A stretch of DNA of 64,000 nt. Source: Actinobacteria bacterium 69-20 (lineage in GTDB: Bacteria > Actinomycetota > Actinomycetes > Mycobacteriales > Nakamurellaceae). A program made the translations under genes and the position numbers. The stretch spans positions 49,763 to 113,762 of the forward strand of contig MKSW01000014.1 in the NCBI GenBank assembly GCA_001897425.1, read 5' to 3'. This document shows, one piece after another, positions 30,177 through 40,500 of this stretch (positions are counted from its first letter, which is position 1; every line of letters starts with the position of its first letter). Below the pieces are notes generated by a model. It was not told the DNA's origin and did no database searches. It was given only the letters and a program-made list of their open reading frames with translations.

Positions 30177-31643
30177 TTACGCTTTGGAACCGGAGGGCTT
30201 GTTATCGGCTCGCGCATCGATGACGACGATAGATTTTTCGCCAAGGAGGCCTAAGTCTTTCAGAACAGCGTTGGTCTTCGTAACGTCTGCATCTGTATAG
30301 CAGATGATCATCTTTACGGTTGTGCGTGTGCCATTGGCTTTTTGATAGACCTCAATCTGGTTTTCAAGGTTTCGCTTCAGTTGCTTGTTGCTGGCGAGTT
30401 TGATTTCGATCAGTGACTTATCGACTGCCCCTTTACTCACTTTGAAATCGACTGGCCCGCGACCGTTGTTCACTTCCCGGTTCACGTCAAATTCGCTACC
30501 GAAGAAAATGACGCCGAAGAAGAGCTGAACGTCCGTCTCTCCAGCAAGTGGACGTTCCTTTCCAGGTTTGTTGAGAAGCCGGTAGCCATCCTGGTTCTCA
30601 ACGTATTGCTTGAAACCGTTGGCGCGCGCTAGAGCCTCGTCGTAGCTGGTGACCGGTGTCTCGTACAACGCGGTTTTGATACGGATGTCCTCGACAACAT
30701 GTTGCACCATACGCACGAGAACCTCGAAGACCTCCTGCCGCCTCTGTGCACTGAGGCCGACTGCCTGGTCCCCGGCGTCTTCCTTTTCGCGAATGTAGTA
30801 ATCTACTACCTCTGGAAATTGTGAAATCGCCGCCGCGGCCAGGTCTGAGTACTCTTTCTTTGTGGGATTGTCGCTCAACTTCTTGAGGAGGTAGTTATTG
30901 ACCTGCGCGCGCAGCTGGTCATCTTCGATCGCGTCGGGAATTTTGATGAACTGGCGCACCAGGTCAGAGCGACTGATCCACGTGTCATCCTTGGTAAGCA
31001 TGTCGGCCGGGGTGAGCAGGACGTAGTCGTTGCGGAGTTCCGGCAGATCGTACTGACGCGATTCCCAGGATTCCGTCTCGTAATTGAAGACTGCACGGGG
31101 GACCGAGAAGCTGCTGCGTTGGTCAGGCGACAAATGCGTCTGAGCAAACGCCTGGGTGTACTCCAGCAGATAGCCCTTGATGAGGTTCGTAGTGAAGTCA
31201 CTAATGCTGTCGCGCCCTACGCCCTCTTTGATGAGGGCGAGCTTCTCTAGGTGGGCGCCCTTGGTGATCGACTCCGCCCCGAACCCTTTCAGGATCGAGC
31301 CGAGAGAGTCGTGAAGTGCACGGGCGAAGTCCTTGCCAAGCCCGCTCCCCGAGTTGCCGAGCACAGTGAAGCCGAGCCAGTTCTGCTTCACCTCCTGGAA
31401 CATGTACCAAGATTTGATGAGCCCGGGGTCAAGATCCGGATTAGCGTGGTCGCGAAGGAAGACGAGGTAGCGGATTATCTTGTCGTGAAGGTCTCGGTAC
31501 TCGTGCTTTTCGCTGTTGAAGAGAAGGAATGGATCGACGAAAAGGGGGAGATCGGAGACAAGACTGATATCGAAGGCGCCGTACGCCTCCAGTTCGTTCG
31601 GTGATATCCCGAAGTACTGAGAAAAGTACAGCTCGATAGCCAT
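30177..31643 (-). CDS. Unrecognised PD-(D/E)XK nuclease-like protein of the defence operon
   Basis: 488-residue protein that I do not recognise as a named family. The first part has a conserved look (LYFSQYFGISPNELEAYG, LFVDPFLLFNSEKHEYRDLH). The C-terminal part carries a PD-(D/E)XK-like site: GRGPVDFKV (Asp399), then SLIEIKLASNKQLKR (Glu413-x-Lys415) and a following helix ENQIEVYQK. The core resembles restriction-endonuclease-like folds. The ATG at 31643 is 5 bp after the Res stop, and the stop at 30177 overlaps the ribosome-binding site of the RloC-like gene, so it is part of the same operon. It could be an extra effector nuclease or a DNA-end binding subunit. Confidence 0.6.
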   Translation of the reverse strand: MAIELYFSQYFGISPNELEAYGAFDISLVSDLPLFVDPFLLFNSEKHEYRDLHDKIIRYLVFLRDHANPDLDPGLIKSWYMFQEVKQNWLGFTVLGNSGSGLGKDFARALHDSLGSILKGFGAESITKGAHLEKLALIKEGVGRDSISDFTTNLIKGYLLEYTQAFAQTHLSPDQRSSFSVPRAVFNYETESWESRQYDLPELRNDYVLLTPADMLTKDDTWISRSDLVRQFIKIPDAIEDDQLRAQVNNYLLKKLSDNPTKKEYSDLAAAAISQFPEVVDYYIREKEDAGDQAVGLSAQRRQEVFEVLVRMVQHVVEDIRIKTALYETPVTSYDEALARANGFKQYVENQDGYRLLNKPGKERPLAGETDVQLFFGVIFFGSEFDVNREVNNGRGPVDFKVSKGAVDKSLIEIKLASNKQLKRNLENQIEVYQKANGTRTTVKMIICYTDADVTKTNAVLKDLGLLGEKSIVVIDARADNKPSGSKA

Positions 31644-31648
31644 CTCCG

Positions 31649-34600
31649 CTATGCCCTCACTAGTTGTAGGAGGTGGTCGTAGCTCGTGACGCCGTGATAC
31701 CGAATACCCGGGGTGCCGGCCACCTCATCGAGCTTCTCGAAGAGCTTGTTGGCGCAGTCGATCTTCGCTTTCTCTGCACCACGAAGTTCCAACGAGGAGA
31801 GTGAATACTTGGTCTCAGCTACAAAATAAACGTGCTTCACGGAACCGTCCTGGAAAGCGATCGCCCAGTCAGGGTTGTAGTCGTCCAAAGGAGTCGGAAT
31901 CTTGAATCCACGTGGAAGCTTTGTGAATACTGCCACCTCGTCACTGATGTCGAGCGCGGCTCCAAAGTCTCGCTCTACCTGTGAGTCGTCGAGGACGTAC
32001 TCATAGACACTCTTGTTTGGCGTGTGCACAGCCTTGGACAAGTCCTGAGCGGTTTGATTCTCGGTGAAGATCGAGGCGCCGTACCGGTCATCGAGGATGT
32101 CGTACTCAATGTGCTCGACCATCGTAGCCGCGGCCTGCTCGCGGATCAGCCGCGCCGCCTCCGTGATGAAGTGCTCCGGGTTCTGCTTGAACTTCGCGAA
32201 CGTGCCCGGCCTTACCTGATGAAGTATGGAGGCGACCGTGCGGCGGGTGAGCTTCGTCTTCTCAGCGATCTCGCCGATCAGGTCGTACGGCACCGTGGAG
32301 CTCGCGCTCAGGGTGGATTCGGACGACTTCGTTCGGATTACATTGAAGCTCTCGCCGGACTCCAGGTCAGCTGCCTCGATGATGTCCCGCTGGATGCCCT
32401 CAGTCACTACGTACTGGAGCCGCGCCACTTCCAGGGATGTGTCGAGCGCTCGAACGCAGTTGGCAATGAGCTCCTTCGAGTCGAACGCGACCTGGTACAC
32501 CACACGGTGGTTGATTCGCGCCCATAGCTCCTGGAACTCCTTCTTCTCGAAGTTTGCCTTGTTCATCGGGACGACCTTCGTCTTGCGTCCGTCATCGACC
32601 TTCGGCGCCTGAACGTAGAGGGAATCGATCAGTTCCGCGACCTGGTAGAAGTACGGCTGTAGCGCGGGGGGCATGTCGGGAATCTCGGGGAGGTTACCGC
32701 GTTCTAGCCACTTGTCGGTCAGATGCTGGTCATAGTCGATGAAGTCGTGCTTGACGAGCCAGTGCTGGAGTTGCTTGGCTTCGTCCAGCGTGACCTTGTG
32801 TTCAACACCTGCGATCACATCGAGCAGGACAGCTCCGGCGAAGAACTCTGGTGTCGCCTTCCGCGGGCGAGCGCTGAGCAAGCCCAGCGTCTCCTTTTGG
32901 AACCCTGCAACGAAATCGACGTAAGACTCCTCGGTGACGACGGTCAGAACGTTGATGTCGTGGACGGTCACGGGGTTGTCAGCACGATCGCCGTTCCGAT
33001 CCACGGCAAGTCGGAGACCGCGCCCGACCTCTTGACGTCGAGAGTCCCCGGCGGTCGCCTTCTTGAGGAATCCAAGAGTGAAGACGTTCGGGTTATCCCA
33101 GCCTTCGCGCAGAGCAGAGTGGCTAAAGATGAAACGGAGTGGGAAGTCAGGATCGAGAAGCTTCTCCTTGTCGCGAAGGATGGCGTCGTAAGCCTCGGCG
33201 TCCTTGGACAGACCCTTGCCCTTCTCATCTGAAGCATCGGAAGCGTCGCTGTTCACCCACCGTCCGGTCTTCTTGTCCACCGAGAAGTACCCGTTGTGGA
33301 TGTCGCGTACCGGGTCACGTTCGAGGAACGCCCGGTACGCCGCGGCCGATTCATCGAGGTCGAGTTCGCTGAGCCGCTCAGCTCTGAGCGACTCATATTC
33401 CTCTTCAAAAACTCTGGCGTACTCGCCTTGCCGGTCAGGTTGGTCGTAGTCACGGTACTTGTGAACCTCGTCGATGAAAAAGAGGGACAGAGCCTTGATT
33501 CCGTGACCGAAGAGTTGCCTCTCCTTGTCAAGATGCGCGCGTACAACTTCCCGGATCTGGAGTCGGCGCTTCTGTTCGTCGGTCACATCGTTGGTAACCT
33601 GTCCTCCCTGGAGCACTTGCCCATCCAAGAGGGTGACAGTGTTGGCGATGGCATCGATCTCGTCGACGACGAGACCCTTGTAGGCTTCGATACCGCCCGA
33701 AATGTCGTGCAGACGATCACCCTTCTTGACCTTCACCGTCTTTAGCGTGATGTTCCCACTCTTGGGCTGATGTTGAATCTCAACACGTGCCTTGGGGAAG
33801 TCAGCACCCTTGCCAAGCTCAAGTCCGTCAATATAGAGGTATGCGCTACTCCCGGCGAGACCCTTCACGCTGATGCCCCTAGCAGCAATCTTCTTGACCA
33901 ACTTCTTGTTGTAGGCGTCGAGAGCATCCAGTCGATGAACCCGGTTGTGTTCGATAGCGTGAGTCGCTGAGTAGCGCAATGCGAAGAGTGCGTTAAAGCG
34001 TCCCAGTGCCTTCAACGTCTCGCTAGGTTTGGCCGGGTTGCTGCCGAGACGTTGCGGTTCGTCAATGATCAGGATGGGCCGATTCGCCGCTATGACATCG
34101 ATGGGACGCCGAGACTTGAACCCATCGAGCGTCTTGAACATCTTGAGCCCCGGCGATTTGCCGGCCTCATTGGGGTCCTGGTCGGCCCTCTTCGCATCGC
34201 GATTGAAGTTCTGTGCGTTGATAATCATGACTTGGATGCCTGCATCTGATGCGAAGGTCTCGACATCTTCGAGGTGATCGGAGTCGTAGACGAACGCTCG
34301 GGCCTGAGTCTTGTACTCAGCAAGGAAGTGGTCAGCGGTGATCTCGAAAGACTTCTTCACACCCTCGCGGATCGCGATGCTCGGAACGACGACGACAAAC
34401 TTGGACCAGCCAAACTGCCGGTGAAGCTCCATGATCGTCTTGATGTAGACGTAGGTCTTGCCCGTTCCTGTCTCCATCTCGACGTCCAGATTCAGCGTCG
34501 CCGCCGGGCTGGCCACAAGTTCTGATGACAGCGGAAGCCCGCTAGTGCGCCGTTGCACGGTCTGAATATTGTCGAGAAGCTGGGCAGAGCTGAGAAGCAA

Positions 34601-34807
34601 CGGGCTGTTGCCATATCCGGTTCGCGCTGTAGCCTCGCTGAGACCGTGATCCAGCTCCGGCTGGTCACGTCGCTCCACCGCGCGTCCCGGATCGATCTTG
34701 TAGGTAACGTTGTCAGCGAACGGTTGGCGATGCAGCGCGCCGAAGCAGTCCACCACTGCGTCCACAGCAGCGGTTTGGTAATCCTGGACCTTGAACTGAA
34801 GCTTCAT
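31649..34807 (-). CDS. Type III-like restriction subunit Res (helicase-nuclease)
   Basis: 1052-residue SF2 helicase with a C-terminal nuclease. Walker A is METGTGKTYVY (~111-121), the DEAD-like box is LIIDEPQRLG (~250), motif V/VI regions include SALREGWDNPNVFTLGFL and RRQEVGRGLRLAVD. The end has a PD-(D/E)XK pattern: NPDWAIAF (Asp980), FVAETKYS (Glu998-x-Lys1000). This is the architecture of type III Res. ATG at 34807 is 4 bp after the Mod stop. It would need Mod for site recognition. Confidence 0.88.
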   Translation of the reverse strand: MKLQFKVQDYQTAAVDAVVDCFGALHRQPFADNVTYKIDPGRAVERRDQPELDHGLSEATARTGYGNSPLLLSSAQLLDNIQTVQRRTSGLPLSSELVASPAATLNLDVEMETGTGKTYVYIKTIMELHRQFGWSKFVVVVPSIAIREGVKKSFEITADHFLAEYKTQARAFVYDSDHLEDVETFASDAGIQVMIINAQNFNRDAKRADQDPNEAGKSPGLKMFKTLDGFKSRRPIDVIAANRPILIIDEPQRLGSNPAKPSETLKALGRFNALFALRYSATHAIEHNRVHRLDALDAYNKKLVKKIAARGISVKGLAGSSAYLYIDGLELGKGADFPKARVEIQHQPKSGNITLKTVKVKKGDRLHDISGGIEAYKGLVVDEIDAIANTVTLLDGQVLQGGQVTNDVTDEQKRRLQIREVVRAHLDKERQLFGHGIKALSLFFIDEVHKYRDYDQPDRQGEYARVFEEEYESLRAERLSELDLDESAAAYRAFLERDPVRDIHNGYFSVDKKTGRWVNSDASDASDEKGKGLSKDAEAYDAILRDKEKLLDPDFPLRFIFSHSALREGWDNPNVFTLGFLKKATAGDSRRQEVGRGLRLAVDRNGDRADNPVTVHDINVLTVVTEESYVDFVAGFQKETLGLLSARPRKATPEFFAGAVLLDVIAGVEHKVTLDEAKQLQHWLVKHDFIDYDQHLTDKWLERGNLPEIPDMPPALQPYFYQVAELIDSLYVQAPKVDDGRKTKVVPMNKANFEKKEFQELWARINHRVVYQVAFDSKELIANCVRALDTSLEVARLQYVVTEGIQRDIIEAADLESGESFNVIRTKSSESTLSASSTVPYDLIGEIAEKTKLTRRTVASILHQVRPGTFAKFKQNPEHFITEAARLIREQAAATMVEHIEYDILDDRYGASIFTENQTAQDLSKAVHTPNKSVYEYVLDDSQVERDFGAALDISDEVAVFTKLPRGFKIPTPLDDYNPDWAIAFQDGSVKHVYFVAETKYSLSSLELRGAEKAKIDCANKLFEKLDEVAGTPGIRYHGVTSYDHLLQLVRA

Positions 34808-34811
34808 CGAG

Positions 34812-36914
34812 TCAGATCACCTTCAGTGTGGTGTCAGGCGAGAGCTGCTCGAAGACCTGATATGCGTTGATGGCCGCGTCGTCTGTCGCGAAGCCGGTGT
34901 CCTTGAAGACGACCTTCTGCGTGGCATCCACAGCCGCGCGCTCGGCGAGCGCGCGGATCAGCTCTTCGTCAAGGTGATCGTCAAAGCACGCGAGAAGTGC
35001 TCCATCGTCGACCGAAAATATTTCATGACCATTTGCTGATTCGATGTCGATTGTCGATGAAAGATCGAGTCCCCACGCGATGAGCGCCTCGAACAACACG
35101 TCCATGCCGCTCCGGTCCCGTCGGACGCTCTCAACGAGATCAAGCAGCGCGTTCTGATCGGCCACATCTGGTGTCATGGTGATGTCGGTGAAGTTGCTCG
35201 TGTCCACAGCGAAGGTCCGGAAACCGACATCCCCGTTCCAGTCAGAAGGCTTGCGCCCTTCCAGAATTTGCGAACCCGCTTTCCGGATCCTGATCTTAGC
35301 CAACTCGGCGATGTTGAGTGGCTTCTCAAGCTTTTGGAGGAACTTGATCGCGTTCTGGATGGTTGTCTTGGCAGACCCAGTCGCAGACTTGAGGTTGTCC
35401 TCCAGGGGCTCGGGCATCTGGACCAGGATCACGGGACAGTTGAGCCCAGTGCGGGCGCAGAGGTCGAAAACGGCTTCCGCGGTCGTACCGGACCCGGCGA
35501 AGAAATCCATGACTACGCCCTCTTGCCCATCCAGGACGTATTCAAACAGTCGAGATAATTCGATATGATCCTTCGGATTGTTAAACACCTTCGCGCCCAT
35601 CAGTGCACGTAGGTGCCGTACTGCTACCTGCGACTGCTTGTAGAAGTATGTGCCGCGAACTTGTGTAGCCAACTCAATTTCATCTTCAACTTCGTCTTCT
35701 TCGCCTCCTGCAGATACGCTTCCGTCGTCGACTGGGCGCAAATGAGCTTTACGAAATGGAGGCTCAGAATGGTCTTCTCGAAACACGACAAGTCCTAGAT
35801 CAATCTGCCGCTGCATCTCGGCGGCATCACTATAGATCCATCCACGTTCCGGCACTCGGCAAGGAATACCCGTTACGGGGTGTATAACGTCATAACGCGG
35901 CCCATTTCCGCCAGGCCACGAAATGTCACGGTCGCGCCAAGGTCCGTTAGCGTCGATCCTCTTGTAGCGCGACCACTTCTTTGCTGGATCCGACTTGGGC
36001 AGTCCTGCAAACCATGCCGCAATATCCTTCTCAACAGCAGCGTCGTCACCGCCGTGGAGGTCCCGAAGACGCAAGTACTCGTCCCAAATTTCGCGCGCGC
36101 CAGGCTTCTCTTCACGCCACTTGACCTGTTTCTCACGCAATATCGATTTAGATCTCGCATAAACGACGACATACTCATGGCCCGTAGAAAACAGCTTCGC
36201 GTCGTTTTTACGTCCCTTCTCCCACACGAGTTGCGCGATGAAGTTCTGTTCGCCGAATATTTCATCCATGAGCCGACGGAGCGACGCTTGCTCTGCATCA
36301 TCGATGCTGACAAGGATCACACCATCTTGTGCAAGGAATCGCTTCGCTAGCCGAAGCCGCGGGTAGATCATGCTCAGCCAGTCCGAGTGGAAGCGTCCGT
36401 TTGCATCCGTGTTCGAGACGAGCTTTTCTCCGGCCTCGTTCACTTGGCGCGACTTCCAGAGGTACTCCTTCGTTGAAGACGAAAAATCGTCCCGGTAGAC
36501 GAGGTCGCCGCCGGTGTTGTACGGCGGGTCGATGTAGATGAGACGGACCTTACCGAGGTACGACTCCTGGAGCAGCTTGAGCGCTTCGAGGTTGTCTCCT
36601 TCGATGAAGAGATTCTTGGTGGACTCGAAATCCACCGAGTCGGCGAGATTTGGTCGTAGCGTCTTCGCAATCGGAGTGTTGGAGGCGAACTCGGCGGCGA
36701 GCTTGCCTGGCCAGTCGATCTGATAGACCTCTTTGCCCTCCACGACGAAGTCGCTCAGTTCCTGCCTCAGCGCCTCGAAGTCCACCTGGTGAATGAGGTT
36801 CCCATCGTCGTCGAACCCTTCAGTGACGATGTGCGGGAACAGCGCGGCGAGTGCCTCGACATTCTGGCGCGTAACGTCAGCCGACTGCATCTTCAGTTTC
36901 TCTGGCGTGGTCAT
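34812..36914 (-). CDS. Type III-like N6-adenine DNA methyltransferase Mod
   Basis: 700-residue beta-class amino-methyltransferase. The catalytic motif DPPYNT (129-134) comes before the SAM-binding motif FFAGSGTT (471-478), as in Mod of type III systems, with a long central target-recognition region between them (~210-440). It methylates adenine in the host genome and directs Res. It starts at ATG 36914, 9 bp after the DUF4391 stop, and Res follows after 4 bp. The N-terminal 100 residues (up to FESTKNLFIEGDN) are typical of the type III/restriction-like group. Confidence 0.9.
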   Translation of the reverse strand: MTTPEKLKMQSADVTRQNVEALAALFPHIVTEGFDDDGNLIHQVDFEALRQELSDFVVEGKEVYQIDWPGKLAAEFASNTPIAKTLRPNLADSVDFESTKNLFIEGDNLEALKLLQESYLGKVRLIYIDPPYNTGGDLVYRDDFSSSTKEYLWKSRQVNEAGEKLVSNTDANGRFHSDWLSMIYPRLRLAKRFLAQDGVILVSIDDAEQASLRRLMDEIFGEQNFIAQLVWEKGRKNDAKLFSTGHEYVVVYARSKSILREKQVKWREEKPGAREIWDEYLRLRDLHGGDDAAVEKDIAAWFAGLPKSDPAKKWSRYKRIDANGPWRDRDISWPGGNGPRYDVIHPVTGIPCRVPERGWIYSDAAEMQRQIDLGLVVFREDHSEPPFRKAHLRPVDDGSVSAGGEEDEVEDEIELATQVRGTYFYKQSQVAVRHLRALMGAKVFNNPKDHIELSRLFEYVLDGQEGVVMDFFAGSGTTAEAVFDLCARTGLNCPVILVQMPEPLEDNLKSATGSAKTTIQNAIKFLQKLEKPLNIAELAKIRIRKAGSQILEGRKPSDWNGDVGFRTFAVDTSNFTDITMTPDVADQNALLDLVESVRRDRSGMDVLFEALIAWGLDLSSTIDIESANGHEIFSVDDGALLACFDDHLDEELIRALAERAAVDATQKVVFKDTGFATDDAAINAYQVFEQLSPDTTLKVI

Positions 36915-36923
36915 TTCTCTCTC

Positions 36924-37592
36924 TCACATCAGCGCCGCGAGCGCGGCCCGGCGGTCCCTTAGTAGTCGGCGTAGTTCGATCTTGCGGTTCAGTTGCGGCT
37001 CGGCGCGCATCTTCTTCTCCAGCGCCGAAATCTCGCGCTGGAGCTTGCGGCTTTGGTTCAGTCTGTCGGTTGCCTCCGACACTGGCTCTCCGGGGCGAGC
37101 GGTGAGCGGCAGTAGGACAGCGAGGACCGCTTCGTAGAGGCCGGCCAGATCAAGTGCTGTTGGTAGAGGGCGACGCACGGAGTCGGACGGTTGCCAAGCA
37201 CTTGTGAAGTAGCTGCCGATCTTCGGGGTGCGCGTGCCGAGGAGCTTCTGGGCGGCTGCCGTACGCGCTCGGGTGCCGTCGGTGATTTCGAAGATGACGG
37301 GAAAATACACGGTCTTGTCGATGGCGGTGAGCACGTCATCGGAGACATCGGCGCCCTTGGTTTCGACCGTGAAGATCTGGATTTCGGGCACCGGTACGGT
37401 TCCGCGTAGGTGGATAGTTTCGTCGGCGAGCTTGTAGGCCCACGTGATGCGCTGGATGTCTTCCACGAACTTCTCACGCAGCGCGCTGCGGACGTTGCCA
37501 TGGTCATAGAACTTGGTTTTCGGGATGACGCGGCCGAACGCCGCCGCCCTGGGCCAGCGGAACAGCACTGGTTGCTGTACCTCGTCATTCAT
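36924..37592 (-). CDS. DUF4391 protein of the defence operon
   Basis: 222-residue protein with a DUF4391 pattern: FGRVIPKTKFYDHG near the N terminus, TWAYKLADETIHLRG, IQIFTVETKGADVS, then VYFPVIFEITDG and a C-terminal coiled coil (LQREISALEKKMRAEPQLN). The ATG at 37592 overlaps the helicase stop by 8 bp. Family members are found between SNF2 helicases and Mod/Res genes in restriction-like loci; the biochemical role is unknown. The conserved K.K and E.K residues suggest a degenerate nuclease-like fold, but this is weak. Confidence 0.75.
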   Translation of the reverse strand: MNDEVQQPVLFRWPRAAAFGRVIPKTKFYDHGNVRSALREKFVEDIQRITWAYKLADETIHLRGTVPVPEIQIFTVETKGADVSDDVLTAIDKTVYFPVIFEITDGTRARTAAAQKLLGTRTPKIGSYFTSAWQPSDSVRRPLPTALDLAGLYEAVLAVLLPLTARPGEPVSEATDRLNQSRKLQREISALEKKMRAEPQLNRKIELRRLLRDRRAALAALM

Positions 37593-40500
37593 CGGCGTAC
37601 TCCTCGACGATGGCAAGGAAGGCAATGAGCTCAAAGTCGTCGAGCCCGGCGATGGTCTGCGCCAACGCGGTGGTATGGCCAGGGCTGAAGAGGCTGTCGA
37701 TATCGCGTTCGTCGGTGACGTCGATCATCGAGCGGATCGCGTCGGTGAGGAGAGCGCTGTATTTGCCCATATTCGCGCCGTCGCGGGTGGCCTCGTTGAA
37801 TATGCGACACACCTGCCAGGCGGGCTCACTTCGGTTGCGGCAGCCGGCGCGGATGAGATCAAGTAGTCGCTTGACCTCCGTGTGGTCGGCGACCACCAGG
37901 CCGTCGTTGTCAAGATAGACGAGGTAGTGGGGGTGGAGGCGGTTGCCGCGGTTCAGATGTTCGTCGGCGTTGATGTTGCGCAGTACGAATAGCGCGCCGG
38001 GTCTGAGGCCTTTCGCCGGGTCGGCAGGTACGACTGCGTGCAAGCCCTTCGGTGTGCCGGCCAGGTCGTCGTATTCCTTCATGTAGCCGAGTAGGTCCAT
38101 GCGGAAGTCATTCAGGCCTAGATCCGTGATGGACACGCCGGTGCGGACGTCTTCGAGTTCGATGACCTCGTCTTGGAGCTTGCGCAGCTGCTCTCGACGG
38201 AATGCGGCGTCACTGGCCTCCTGGGTCAATACGTTGTCGTCAGCGGTTGCGGCGAGATCCGCGATCACCATGCGGTTTTCGACGCGCTCTTTCAGGTTGA
38301 TGTACTCGTCCAGGGAAATGTCCGGCCAGAAGTTGACTAATTGGATGCGCTCGTTGGTCGATCCGATCCGGTCGATGCGGCCGAAGCGCTGGATGATGCG
38401 GACGGGATTCCAGTGGATGTCGTAGTTGACGAGGAAGTCGCAGTCCTGCAGGTTCTGGCCCTCGGAAATGCAGTCGGTGCCGATCAGAACGTCAATCTCT
38501 GAAGATTCTTTCGGCATGACGAGGTGCCGCTGCTTCGAACGCGGCGAAAACAAGGTGAGCGTCTGCTGGAAGTCGTAGCCTTTTCCGATCGTGGTCGACG
38601 GGCTACCTTGCCCGGTCACGAGGGCGGCGTCGTAGCCGTGTTCCTTGAGACGGCGAGCGAGGTTCTTGTAGAGGTATTCGGTGGTGTCGGCGAACGCGGA
38701 GAAGATCAGGATCTTGCGGTTGTCGGTGTTCAGCGGGTGCGCGAACTTGTCTGTCATCAAGCTGCGTAGCGCAGCGAGTTTCGAGTCGTGGTCCGGGGTG
38801 ATGCCACTGATCGCTATCAAGAGCTGCTGGATGACTTGGCCGTCATTAACGAGGTCGCGATTCCACGATTCGACATCCATGTCGTCGAGGTCGATCTGCA
38901 CCTTGCGGCCCACAGTGCCTGACGTCGGGAATTCAAAATCGTCGTCGTCCGCGTCGATGTCGGCTAGCGTCGAGGTCATGTCGGCAATGTTTGCTGCGTG
39001 GTTGTCGACGGCCTCCATCGCCTCTGCGACGGTGCCTTCTAAGCGGCTGAGGGTAAGCCGAAATGCCTCGATGCTGGATTCAAGGCGTTTGAGCAGGTTG
39101 ACCGTCATCAGTTTCTTGATGCCCTGTTCACGGTTGGCCGCCCCGAGATTGCCAGTCTCACCTCCCACATAATTCTGGCCTCCGCGCGCGCCGTAGAGCT
39201 GTTCGTATTTATCGCGGCGGCTCGGGAACACATAGGCGAGCGGCGTGTAGACGGCGAGCGTCAACTGTTGCAGTTGCTCGAAGATGTCGTTGAACGTGGG
39301 CGCATCGGGCAGGTCCGTCAGAGGTGGGCGAAGCGAGACTGGCGGCAGCCTCTCGGGGAAAGCGCCGATATCTGTGGTGTCGTAGAACGCCTGAATATGC
39401 TTACGAGACCGGGCAATCGTCACCGCGTCGAGCAGCTCGAAGAAGTCGAAATCCAGCCGGGCCAAGATCGCCTCAGTGGTGCGATCTGTCGGCGGCAGCT
39501 CGGACCATTCGTTGAACACGCGCTGTGCCTGCCGGAAAACTTCCTCGATCGACGTCTGGATGTTGAGCTTGGCGGCCAATTGCGCGGATTCGCCTTCGTA
39601 TGCCAGGGCAAGTTGGTTTCGAAGATCGTTGAACCGGTTGTTGACCGGTGTCGCCGACAGCATCAGCACCTTCGTCTTGACGCCCTCGCGGATCACCTTG
39701 CGCATCAGCCGCTGGTAGCGCGTCTCACGCTCCTGCACGTAGTCGGCGTTGCGGAAGTTGTGTGACTCATCGATGACGACCAAGTCGTAGTTGCCCCAGT
39801 TGACCAGATCCAACCGCTTGCCCAACGACTCGCCGCGATCGCGCGACAGGTCGGTGTGGGCTAGGACGTCATAGTTGAAACGGTCCTTGGCGAAGATATT
39901 CGTCGTGTAGTTGCTGTTGTAATTCGTCCAGTTGTCCGCCAGCTTCTTCGGCGCCAGCACGAGCACGGACTTGTTGCGCAGCTCGTAGTACTTGACTACC
40001 GCCAGAGCAGTAAACGTCTTCCCCAAACCAACACTGTCGGCCAGGATGCAGCCGTTGTATGTTTCCAGTTTGTTGATCACGCCGATCGCGGCGTCCTTCT
40101 GGAAGTTGTAGAGCGCCTTCCATACCTCGGTGTCCTGGTAGCCGGTCCGATCGTTGGGCAGCACATCTTCACTGATGTCGTCGAGGAACTCCGCAAACAG
40201 GTTGTACAGGATCAAGAAGTACACACGCTGCGGAGAGTTCTCCGCATACACCGACGCGATATGCTCGCGCACGGTATCGGTGACGTCCTCGAGCTGGTCA
40301 GGGTTGTGCCAGATCTGATCAAACAGCTGCATGTACTGCTGGGTCAGTGGGGCCTCGTCGATCTTGTTAACCATGTTCGACACGGCAGGGCCGCGCTCGT
40401 AGCCGAGGTCTGCCGTGGTGAAACCTTGCAGCGGCGCGTAGGCGGCGACTTCGTCGACCACGGCGAACGACTGCATCGGCGCGCCGGTGTGGTTCGAGCG

